A DNA stretch of 60,000 nt from Lineus longissimus (taxonomy: Eukaryota; Nemertea; Pilidiophora; Heteronemertea; Lineidae): positions 14,846,953 through 14,906,952 of the forward strand of contig NC_088324.1 in the NCBI RefSeq assembly GCF_910592395.1, given 5' to 3'. Shown here in pieces: positions 31,487 through 42,300 of the stretch. Numbering within the stretch: the first letter of the stretch is position 1; every line of letters begins with the position of its first letter. Both the position numbers and the translations under genes were made by a program. Under the pieces are notes generated by a model, which was not told the DNA's origin, ran no database searches, and saw nothing but the letters and a program-made list of their open reading frames with translations.

Positions 31487-32896
31487 GTAAGATGAAGTAA
31501 AATTGTAAGGTTTCCCTTCTGCCTTTTACTGCCATTGACTGATACAGATCTTGGTCATTTCATGTCCAAGGAATACAGTTACCTTACGAGATAGGGTTTC
31601 AGTCAAAGCAATTGCTTTTACTAATAGCTTCACGAGCAAATCTTGAGGCATCCTTTGTGGATTGGCCTCAATGAAGTCAGCAGCCAACTTGTTTGATTCT
31701 TATCAACTTGTGGTCCAGGCTGGGCTTATCTTTAGAAGTGTACTCTCAGAGGCGCTGTTGTAATTCTAAAGCTTGTCAAAAGTGAGCTGTTTGTAGATGT
31801 AGCAATGTGATATTAGGAGTCATGGGATGTCTTGTCAAGCTCTTCTGTATTCTTCTGTCAATAGCTGTATCCCTCACCAACTCTGTTTAGTATGTTTTGT
31901 ACACATGGTATTACCCAGGAGTTGGACATGGAAGGGAGCTCAAAGGGCATAGCAGAACAGTTGCCCAAGGTATTCCTTTGTGAATGGAAATGCATTAGAG
32001 AAATTAATGTAAGGAAAATAAGTCAGATGCAAAGTATTTGGGTTGGGGCTCCCATATCCCAAAAACCCAAGTCTTCATAGCAGGCAGCCTTCAAGGTTAA
32101 AAATGATATGCCTTAGCCCTTATACTTTTCAAGAACATGCTAGTAGCCGATGTCGAAAATGATATGACCTGCCTGTCAGATGATGGAAGCACCAGATAAA
32201 GACATTTCAAGTGAACAGTTTAAGTGAACGATTCTTTACGAATCCTTGGGGATGGCAAACTTCTATTACTCAATCACACAACCTCCCCTGACGTTACTCG
32301 TCAGCAGCCGTCATAGATATACAGAGTTCCAAATTATCTAGAGTCAGTTTATCACATGGATCTTTTGACTGTTTTCTGATGGCAAAAGGCTATGTCATTT
32401 ATGTAAATTTGTCAGGAAAGTGGTAAATGTAGTACTATTGTATATTTCATGAGAAACTTCACTTGATTATTTGGCAAGTCGCACAAAAATCACTGTAGTG
32501 AAACAAAACGTTTTCTTCATTATGAAATATCGATGTATGAAAATAAACGCTTTGGCTGATTTTGACTGACAAAAGAACGATCGATTTATTCCCTAGTGCA
32601 AACCACTCATGAATTGGACCATAGATCACTGCAGCAATGTCTTCAACCAGCCATTCCATAGCTCATCTGACCACCATCTACAGATGAGCAGAAGCCATAG
32701 ACAACGCCAGGGTCAATTTGCGTTGATTCATAAATGGCTATTGATTGTGATGCTCGCCCATCAGGAAGATTTCAATCTTATGATTGCTACTGTAAGCCTT
32801 GGCGATGATCGTATGAGCAGCCCTGTTTCAGAACGCTCATTCGATTTCGCCAACTTCTGTTTGAAACTAGATTGAGCATAACAATTTAGAGACAAT

Positions 32897-33014
32897 GGGT
32901 GATATGAATAAACACTAGTAAATGCTTTTACTTCTATTTTGTACAGAAATGCCTAGTGTAAATGTACGTGAAGTTTTAAGTAAAAGCATTTCCTAGTCTT
33001 TATTCATATCACCC
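32897..33014. mobile_element. 118-bp MITE with 37-bp inverted termini
   Basis: The left arm begins GGGTGATATGAATAAACAC (32897-32933) and is matched by the reverse complement of 32978-33014 with two mismatches in 37. A 44-bp centre separates them. The structure fits a small non-autonomous DNA transposon. The flanks (CAAT on the left, TATG on the right) do not show an obvious target-site duplication, so the superfamily is unassigned. Confidence 0.85.
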
Positions 33015-33455
33015 TATGTGTACCCAGATAGGGGTGAAACTTTGCTTCCTTTGCCAAAAGTACATATAACACACCGAAATAATACTGACTGAAAGAACCA
33101 TCAATCTGTGTCTCATTGTTACAATGATAACTATCATAGTTAGCTAAGTGCAAAATACTTACAACCACTTGCACTGACAACTAGCATCCAGTAACATTGA
33201 AAATTGTAGTCCCCTTCACATGAGAGGTTTGGTCAGCGAGTGCCGTCGCCATCACTATTGATATTCCTGGTCATGTTTTGGTATGAAACTTCATCGTGAG
33301 AGTGCATGATACTCAGGATGTTTCCAGGATGAGCTTACCTTAAAGGATTAGGTATCATGAGATAAAACCTATCCTATTTGGACTAGTTATTTCGGAAACA
33401 TTCTGTCAGAACTCATTGTTAACATTAACTGTTTGTCATCCTTTTATCTTTTCAG

Positions 33456-33493
33456 GTATGTTATTTCAAAAGTCAGATTTCCAAGTAGTTTGG
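33456..33493 (+). CDS. Possible 38-nt exon, unknown
   Basis: TTATCTTTTCAG precedes 38 nt closed by a consensus donor (TTTGG|GTAAGA). Entered in phase 2 it reads YVISKVRFPSSL and leaves in phase 1, which fits the next exon-like frame at 35138. The pair could form the end of an unidentified + strand transcript. Confidence 0.18.
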
Positions 33494-34090
33494 GTAAGAA
33501 CCTTCCCTTTCATCCATCTTTATTACTTTAGATAAGAAGTTTCTGTAAATAAGTGTGTATATAGATCTCCATCGTGGGATGGATCTCATTTCAATCCGCT
33601 GAATGCCACGGCCTTGAGATAAGCCTGAGACCATGGAAACTTAATTCATCCTTGATTGAGAAGGTGGGAACATTTATTGAAAAACCAATAAATCCATAAC
33701 ACTTTTTGTTGATCAATATCTTGAAAATGCTATATAAGTGATTATGTTTGAGCAATTACAGTTAATTTTGTTAGGGGTTTGTTTTCTTTTCATGTCAAAG
33801 TGAAATTTTGCGCCAGCAACGTTTTAGCTATATTTTTACATTTTCACCGCCCGCGAGAATGTACCGTCTCATTTAGGGTTCAAAGCTCCGATGCAGAAGA
33901 GTGCACCATTCATTCATTTCGATTTGCTGAACATGAGGTGAGGCAGGTTTCCCATTCAAAAACTCGCGTAGTGGAATAGCTATCACTCATACCAATCCAT
34001 CATGCATGGCAATCCATCCATGAGTCTCAACCTCATTATACGAGGGACTTCGGCATGCAGTGCATACTTTTGGTGTACACCTCTTCTCAT

Positions 34091-34541
34091 CCCTATTTTA
34101 CCAGAGCCTGCTCGATTGTACCTATCATACACACTATAACCAGGCCCAGTACCACCCTATTTTACCAGAGCCTGCTCGATTGTACCTATCATACACACTG
34201 TAACCAGGCCCAGTACCACCCTATTTTACCAGAGCCTGCTCGATTGTACCTATCATACACACTGTAACCAGGCCCAGTACCACCCTATTTTACCAGAGCC
34301 TGCTCGATTGTACCTATCATACACACTGTAACCAGGCCCAGTACCACCCTATTTTACCAAAGCCTGCTCGATTGTACCTATTATACACACTGTAACCAGG
34401 CCCAGTACCACCCTATTTTACCAGAGCCTGCTCGATTGTACCTATCATACACACTGTAACCAGGCCCAGTACCACCCTATTTTACCAGAGCCTGCTCAAT
34501 TGTACCTATCATACACACTATAACCATGAGGCCCAGTACAC
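34091..34541 (+). repeat. 64-bp tandem repeat, seven copies
   Basis: The unit starts CCCTATTTTACCAGAGCCTG, continues CTCGATTGTACCTATCATAC and ends ACTGTAACCAGGCCCAGTAC with CA. Copies are nearly identical (isolated changes such as CCAAAGCC, ACTATAAC); the last carries a short insertion. Such uniformity points to recent expansion or continuing homogenisation. Confidence 0.95.
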
Positions 34542-35137
34542 CATTAAAGATGTTTTAGGCGCCGCATATTTGGGTTGAAAAACCATTATCTAATGCCAAA
34601 TCTATTGGGTATTTTCATTTCTCTGCAGGCCAATACAAAGAGATTATGCTGCCATGCATAGGGTTTCATCCTCTAATGCCTCCAAGTGATGCTCCAGTCA
34701 TACAGGCTTCCACTAAGATAGAAAAAAAACAAAAAGAAGAAGGCTGTAATACAAGAAATCATGAATGAAGAAATGAAACAGAAATAACATGGAAATCAAC
34801 CCCAGTAGAAGATTCTGGTCTTCACATGTTGGTCTGAATGAAAAATGGAACTCGAGTAAAGCAATCTCTGATATGCAGCATCTAACTTAGTCAAGAGGAA
34901 GTGGCTGAAACAGTAGCCTTTGATTGACTTGGAGTAACAGGGTAAGACAAGTGAGTCAATTGAAAATGGTCACATTCGTAATAGAGCCAGATTTAAGATC
35001 TTAGGTGCCTCCTTATTGCTGCTGATGTGCCACTCAAGATGATTTATAATCCGGATGTTGCCTTAGCTTCAATTCTACTTTTATAAACACCTGTTTTTAG
35101 TTCATTTCTGTTGCGTTTCTTTTTTTTTCTTTTACAG

Positions 35138-35385
35138 AAGCTGGGAACGATTTTGCTAACCATGATGTCCAAAGAGCTCCAAGTATGATTGATCGCCGAA
35201 GTGAGGGTTTAATATTTCAAGAACTTCAAAGTCAGCCTCAGTATAATTACGTTTCTCTCTTGAGGAATGTTGGAAGCTTAGACTATCAATGTTTTAGTGT
35301 GGCCAATCCAATTTCAGTCAAAGAGCAGTGTTCATGTGAAATAGGCAAGGAGGAGAAATTGATGGAAACGATTGGTGACACTTGA
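35138..35385 (+). CDS. Possible terminal coding exon, unknown protein
   Basis: A very strong acceptor (long T tract, then TTTACAG) opens a frame of 81 residues ending at TGA, readable only in phase 1. It includes GNDFANHDVQRAPSMIDRRS, then LIFQELQSQPQYNYVSLLRN and a Cys-rich CSCEIGKEEK near the end. The composition is clearly protein-like. With the 38-nt exon at 33456 it would continue ABHD16A exon 13 in phase, but the residues do not match the ABHD16A C-terminus that I know. The gene is therefore unassigned. Confidence 0.3.
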
Positions 35386-37243
35386 GATTTAGGTTCATAT
35401 CTGATATCTGTGGGGAGTAGCGGTATCTATCCAGGCGTACCATGACAAGGCCCCATTCCAGTCAACTACTTGTCCTGAATCCTACTGAAATAAGTGTAGC
35501 AACTGATTCCAGCCCAACCCCGTGTAGCCCTCCCCCATGTCGACAAATTGAAATGAACAAAATTTATCCCCAATAGCTGATGCTATGTATTATAGAAGCA
35601 GCACTTAATTCATCTCCTCCATCAAAACAATTAAAACATTAGCGAAATGTTACTATGATGATTGATGGCTTCCCTATCGTGCCGGCGGATTCATGCTACG
35701 ATGCTTCTCATCCATATGACTTCTCGGTAATGGATGTGATAAAACGAACTATTTATTTAGAAAATATTGCTGTGAGTTGTTAAGAGGTTGTCAAATACTA
35801 CAATGTTGTCTGACACGGCTTTCTACTCCGATGTTTCAATAAGGAATATGATGCTTATGTTTTTGTGTCCAAGGACGGCTTTTTGCTCGTTGGTGTGTTT
35901 TACTCCGATTCTTGTGGATCCATTAATGGAGACACCCTAGTGTCACACTTAGGCTGGGTATCCATTCATTTGTGGACTTGTGGCATTCATCCTTCATATT
36001 CCCAGTCAAAAGGGCACATGTGATGTCGTGATGTACAAAAGGAAAGGTTCCACACGGTTTAGCCTATCAGTACCCAATAAGCTCTTCATTTCATCAACGC
36101 AAAATGTGCTATAACCACCAAACTAGGTGGAAACCAACATCAATTGTTTTTCACCCTAAACCAGACACGTTTCTGATTGTTTATCTTGTACAGTGAAGTG
36201 GTCCTTCAGTTCGAACAGCCAGTAATGTTTTGGCCTTGTCTATCACCAAACTGTTTTCAGATTCAACAGCTGGTTTACCTAAGTCTCAAGCCTAATCTTT
36301 CACCAACTCAATCTTGATTAAAGATTTCAAATTCCAGAAGCTCTAGCTTACCTAATGTGTGTAGTGATTGACATATCCCAGAGAGAGAGTTTTGCACCAC
36401 AAAATTATCTTTAAAAACCATTCCAGTGTGTTTGAGGAGCAATCCCAAGTGGGGAGCTGAACCAAATAACCGCTGGACCTGCTTTGTGGTTTTGCCACAG
36501 TGGCAACCAAATTAAGCAGGAAACAGGATCTCTATTCCTGGCAGTGGGGAGTGGAGGAAAACGTACTAGCGGAATCTGGCCTTAAGTGTGATTAGAGTGC
36601 AATTGGCCATTACATCAGGCTGCTCACTGGACAGGTAGTCAGATTGTGAGGGGACCTTTTTTGGACCACCCGGTAGTATACTTGCAACTCTTAAATCAGA
36701 TTACCTATCTCTTTCTCGTCCGTTCATCGTACAAGTGGTACATGAATATCCAAGCAACAGAATCCTCATTGATAAAACCTGTCATGTCAAACTGCTCCAA
36801 ATGCACCTTCATCCCCAGAGAGATAGGAACTAAATGAACACGTTTTATTCCACGGAACGTGACCGATAAACTGTAGCACTCAGGCTTGAAAGAAAACCTA
36901 CTTCATCAAAGCTTTCTTGTGTTGAGATATTTTCGTGTTCTTTTTGCGATTTTCGTTTTAAGTTCTTACAGCAAGATCTTCACGACAATAAAACAAACAC
37001 GTCCACATCAGTATTTTCCGGTGCTGAATATACATTTATCCTCAAATCATACATGGAGATATCCAAAGTGCACTTGTTTTTGTAACTTGATACATTCCTG
37101 ATTAGTATAAGACAAGGAAAGCTCAGATTAATTCAAATAGCTGTCTTTGCTCCCTCCAAGCTGAGCATATCCTCTCTGTTCCTCATCAGAATTCAGGGGA
37201 GGGGGAGGCAATGAAACCTAAATCCAAAATGATGTAAATCCCT

Positions 37244-37564
37244 TCATACATGAATAGATCCAGGATAGGTCCAAAATGAATAAAACGTTAAATGTTTTGT
37301 TTCTCCATCATCACAGTTATTTTCAGTAATCCCAGTAGGCCCTCCACCAACCACAGTCGTCTTCTTCATCATCATGTCCCCCTCAATACATTTTTCAGAT
37401 TTCAGCACATTAAGTTGGCCCTTCCAACTTATGAAGTTATGTACTCTGTATGTGAACTTGCTTTCAAACTCTTCAAAATATCTTGAAAGTGGATCAGCCT
37501 CTTCATAATATACCAATACTCGGCCTCTATTCAAAGAACCTTTTGGAATTATGTAAAGGATCCA
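37244..37564 (-). CDS. Possible coding fragment, unknown
   Basis: A minus-strand frame of about 106 codons includes RGRVLVYYEEADPLSRYFEE, FTYRVHNFISWKGQLNVLK and KKTTVVGGGPTG before its stop. A 'TGGGP'-like block is also seen in Myb/SANT-type proteins linked to Harbinger transposons, but the rest does not support that assignment. There is no convincing acceptor. It could be an old transposon relic or a terminal exon. Confidence 0.25.
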   Translation of the reverse strand, partial: WILYIIPKGSLNRGRVLVYYEEADPLSRYFEEFESKFTYRVHNFISWKGQLNVLKSEKCIEGDMMMKKTTVVGGGPTGITENNCDDGETKHLTFYSFWTYPGSIHV

Positions 37565-38002
37565 ATATAATCATCATACTACTACCAAAGTCACTTCATT
37601 CCTACTCACTTTGAACCATGTACTTCCAGAAACTCTTTTCAGACCAACTATCATTCATCAAGACTTGAAGTACTCTCGCTCGGAGTCAGATGTCAAATTA
37701 CGCTATAAATCTGACCATGCGGGTCAGCCTCAATTAGATTATCCTGAACAACTCTACAGGCAAACTAGGTGCCCATCATCTACACTATCTAACTTCACTC
37801 AGACAGCCCTACTCACCAAAAAAGTATCCTCTCAGAAAGTATCCTCTAAAGCCTCTTAGATCACTTCATGTTCTCTCCATGTGTGACAAGTCGTTAGATC
37901 GGCCACCGACAACATGCCGTTAGCGATATATACTAAACCGCTCTTCTCATCCGTGCGCTAGTTCATTCAATAAATCATGGGTGTCAGCACTATGTTTTGC
38001 AG

Positions 38003-38230
38003 TTGCTGATAAATGAAGCATACGAGGTTGTGATGGGTATGAATGATGGATATATTGATATGAGACTTGACGGCATGGTTTCCTTGAAGGCCAGGTCTGG
38101 CCTTTTTTGCGGGGTGTATTGGTTGGCCCACACGTCTCCAAATATGTGTAGCATAGAATTGGGACAGAAATTGGTGTTCTGCCTGTCCCCTTTCCAGGAG
38201 CCTATTCCTCCAAGTAGCAAAAGGTTATAG
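38003..38230 (+). CDS. Possible terminal exon, unknown
   Basis: Acceptor TATGTTTTGCAG opens a 75-residue frame in phase 0 ending at TAG. It begins LLINEAYEVVMGMNDGYIDM and includes SGLFCGVYWLAHTSPN. The residue mix is protein-like. The minus strand is also open here, which lowers confidence. Confidence 0.2.
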   Translation: MLINEAYEVVMGMNDGYIDMRLDGMVSLKARSGLFCGVYWLAHTSPNMCSIELGQKLVFCLSPFQEPIPPSSKRL

Positions 38231-38652
38231 ATGGCCCTGTTAGCTGAATCTGTGAGCAGTTCATCTTTGATAGCCTATTAAACGAGGAGAATTTTTCTGA
38301 TAAGTTGAAAAAGTTTGCCAAAACAATTTGTATCGGGTCATAGATGGTTTGGAAGAGCTTCCCAAAGGTTTATCCTGTGGGAGTAGTTTGCCGAAATGAG
38401 TCTGGTCCTAACTGATACCATTTAAGTTCATTTCGATGGCAAAACTTGGCCATAACCCTCAGGTATTGCCCACCCTTAATAGGATATATAGTTATATCCC
38501 TAAGGAATGATCAAGTTACAGTTATTACTTTATAATTGGATGAAATATTGTTGCATATTAGGCGGTCCCTCTGTTACTGTATTTTCCACCAACAGTGGAA
38601 CCACGGTAACATGACCACTCATGGGACCGAGGTTATATAAATAGTTCGGCTC

Positions 38653-38925
38653 AGAAATTGTTTCATCCTTTTGATTCTGAAAATGTTCAAAGCCAAATTT
38701 TTTAAGGGCTGAAATTTTTCTTTATTTTGAGCAAAAAAAAATATAAAAAATATTTGGACTTAGAAATTTTTTCATCCTTCAGATTTGAATTTTTTCAAAA
38801 GTTCAAAATTCTGAAAAATTTTCAAAGCCAACATTTTTTTGGGGCTGATGATGTTTCTTCATTTTGATTAGAAAAAGAACAAGTGAAAAAAATATTTGGA
38901 CTTAGACATATTTTCATCCTTCATA
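38653..38925 (+). repeat. Decayed tandem repeat, AT-rich, about 2 copies
   Basis: The blocks TTCAAAGCCAA...TTTTTT...GGGCTGA, AAAAAATATTTGGACTTAGA and TTTCATCCTT recur in the same order at a period of roughly 130-150 bp, beginning near 38653, 38760 and 38901. The copies are clearly diverged. Confidence 0.75.
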
Positions 38926-39234
38926 GTATGTATACCTTAGTAGAAGCCCTTGGGGTTACGAGAAAGTGCTTGAGGCGAGACCCAAAATAGGTACCAGTCT
39001 TGCTGATTTCTCTGAGATATGTCACGTTGCTGGTACTATTCAGTTTCTGCCCGTGGGTATTGGGAAATAGAATATTGATGGTTTATGCTTGTTGGCAAAT
39101 TGGGTAAAATCACCCAGCGCAATATTACAAGGTTTAACTCTAGTATTTGCTGTGTGTGGCTACAGCACCCTGAAACATAAGGATAATTAGGAGCAGCTAC
39201 GAAGCGCTCGCCTAACCTTCAAACTCTAATGGGA

Positions 39235-39310
39235 AAGAACGAAGAAGGGATTCAAACCCATGTCCATGTATTCCTTGGAACGCACCATCCATTGGGCCAA
39301 ACCCACTTTA
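39235..39310 (-). mobile_element. tRNA-derived SINE-like element
   Basis: On the minus strand TGGCCCAATGG (39299-39289) fits an RNA polymerase III A box, and GGTTTGAATCC (39258-39248) fits a B box, 41 bases apart as in tRNAs. The anticodon arm does not fold convincingly, so this is a tRNA-like head rather than a functional tRNA. The element probably continues to about 39180; no poly-A tail or target duplication was seen. Confidence 0.5.
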
Positions 39311-39319
39311 ATCTAACTG

Positions 39320-42300
39320 CTGGAATTTCTTGTGATGTAGCTCTGTTCATAAGCCAATGTGACATCATTCCATTGCCGGCTTAATATTTAAGGGTAGATT
39401 TAAATGCAATAGTTTCCCATGATAAATCAAATTAAATAAAAAGTGAACAAAATATCTCAGTAATTGAAAAATACGTCAGTTCATCCTAATAAGACGGTTC
39501 AATTTGTTTTCAATTTCAATGAATTGTGTAAGAAATTTACGATCTGCTCATGAGATCATAGCGAATAATCACATCACCTGCCACTTTCTCATATTCAATT
39601 TCATCGGAGGGGATATCGGGCCGATTAAGCATCCCCGAAAGAACTGTGAAAAAGCAGTTACTTTTAATGGCAGTTCAAATGGAGCAAAACCGGGGGCAAT
39701 ATATTGTCATTTAGTGTTGTAGCGTGATTCAGGGTTTGATTCCGTTCAATACAATTCCATGAAAATCCAACCTTAAATAAGATTGAGTTTTAAAGTTCGT
39801 GATAGTGCTCAAGTCCAAATACCTGTATAGTTTTATCGGAAAATGAGAGGTAGTGTCCATTTGTAACTTTATTCCAATAGTACAGCAACCAGGACAACTA
39901 ATGGCAATGGAAATCAATGAATTGATGAACTATTCACTGAAACTTCTGCTCGAGTGACCCTAACCACCAATCTAAAATCAACAAATCCGTTTTGTACGTC
40001 CATCAACCACACCACAACATTTAGTTCTGGATTGGGCGCCAAATCGTAAGAACCAATCTACATCAATTTGTTGATGAAGCAATAAAAGGAACGTCCGCCC
40101 CACTGAGCACGAGTGATCGCCGCTTGTCGCAGGTGCAAGCCAAAATGTACCGATCAAATTGATGTTTCCTAATCTCCAACCTCATTTTCGGTATAAAAGA
40201 AGGAAGTTATTTATTTACCAAGACTTTTTAGCTCACCGACCAGGCGATACTTGAAATTCTATTGCTTGCCAATTCTCCTTTGAATCTATTGTTGTATTTG
40301 TGGGACAGCTCTCAATTCTAAATTTCTAATTAATTGGTTTCTTGGGACAGATAAATCAATTTATTTCAAGACTTATGTTGCAGTGGGGGATAAAGAACAA
40401 TCTAGAACAATTGAGATGTCTCATGTATAGCTCAACTGCAATTTCACATGCCAAATACAAAGAAAGGTGACTATATCCAATGCACAGACAGTTTTAATTC
40501 TCACAACATCTTGCCATCTTGACAGAAAAGTATCTCGGATCACGGAAGAAACTGTGACAGTGCCACATTGATCCAATGCTGTAAACGAACTAACGGAAGC
40601 ACACAGAAACTAGCAGCAGAAACATCTGAGAAAAAAACTTCTTGCCTGCTGCTTAGCCTGCTCCTGAAGTACTCCACAACTAAAACCTTGTAACTTTTCC
40701 AAATTGCTATAACATAGCATCTACAAATCCTCCATTACTTGTACTATTCCACTTAGGTGGCTACTGCTCCCACTGCGACTATATAACAAAGTCACCTCAA
40801 TTTCTAAGGAAATATAGTGGCTATCCCAATCCATGCATAAATTACATGGATCTGAATTGCAGAGCGGTTTGAGGTTGCCGCTAGAGTATAGGATGGCTAA
40901 AATATGATGGAAATTAGGAACCTGGGCTGGGTTGTTCAAGATAGCCATTTCACAACTTTGCCTTCACTTTTATCTTGGCCTCAGCCTGTCTCACTTAACT
41001 CCTTTGCCTCCCATTTCATTTAATCTAGTTCCCTCACACAAAAATCGTGTTGAACCAAATTTTAGCCTCTGGAAGGTCATCAAAGTGAGCCAAATTGTCG
41101 GTCAGCCTTCCTGAAGAGGCTGAATAGTCTGGCGTATCAGCAATATGGTGAACAGAATTTGCCTTGCCAGTAGCCATAATCTTCTTTAAAAAATACTGGT
41201 ATCTTGATATTGAGTTCCACCCGAAGCAACAGTTTGTATCAATTTCCCAATATATACCACCATCAGCAGGATGTACGAAACCCTACTTGTCAATTTCTAA
41301 ACTCCCATAAATATTCCCTTTCAGATTAGAACTTGTGCCATCGATTTTTTGCTTCATATCTTTAGTGTATATCTGGAAGGTACCGGCTCCTATAGACCAG
41401 GACAATTCCATTTTTTTCTGTAGATGACATTTCATTGGAGAACTGTTCCGGATAATTTTTTACTCGTACTATTTGCCACATGACATATCACATTCATGAT
41501 CAAAATATATGTTTTCTTTTTGACACTTCAAGTTTCTTGTCAGGGTGACATCATGTTTTCCCCAGTGATTACAGTGTTTTTTTTGCAAATTGTGAGAGAA
41601 ATCGGCATTTTTTCTTACCTTGCACATGACATTGCAGTGGACCAGCAATCAAGAGGTCTGTTGTTCGATTTCCAATCAAGACAACTTGATTTTCTGTATT
41701 TCTTTCATTGAGGATGTACTTTTGCCATTCATAAACCCATAAATGAGAGATTGCAAAACATACAGACTAAAATTTTTTGTGGGAAAAGTTAGCTCTGACC
41801 TTGAACCTAAATGTATCAAAGTTCAATGATCAATATTGGGGGGCTGCAAATATGAACTGTCATCTCGCAAGCGTGGGAAAGATTGATGAATTGTAGGATA
41901 AATGATACCAGCCATTTGGGAAGTTGCCTGAGTCGATAACACTAATAATCCTATGTGATTTATTATGATGCATTTGAAACTAATGTGTTTCATGTCAAAT
42001 TTCATCTGATCGTCACAAAAAGGGCATCCAATTAGAAAATGTTAACCCCTTTGCTCTTGGTCTAAAGAAATAACAGATTTGAATCTGGGGTATTGGTTGA
42101 CCTGAGATGATATCAATCAGCTGATTGTTCAAAGCAAATATGTCACTGATTAAGCATTAAATGTTACTTTTAACTTGCCCTTGGTTGTATGCTTGGTTGT
42201 ACTGCCACTCATTTGTAACAAGAAACAGTCAGGTTTGAAGCACTAATCGTCATTCCTTCCCTTTTCTTTGATCACTCTCGCCTAGGACACCTCAGACAAT

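Noticed and set aside
34055-34267. 70-codon + strand frame at the start of the 64-bp array
   Set aside because: It is an artefact of the tandem repeat, with each copy translated in a different frame.
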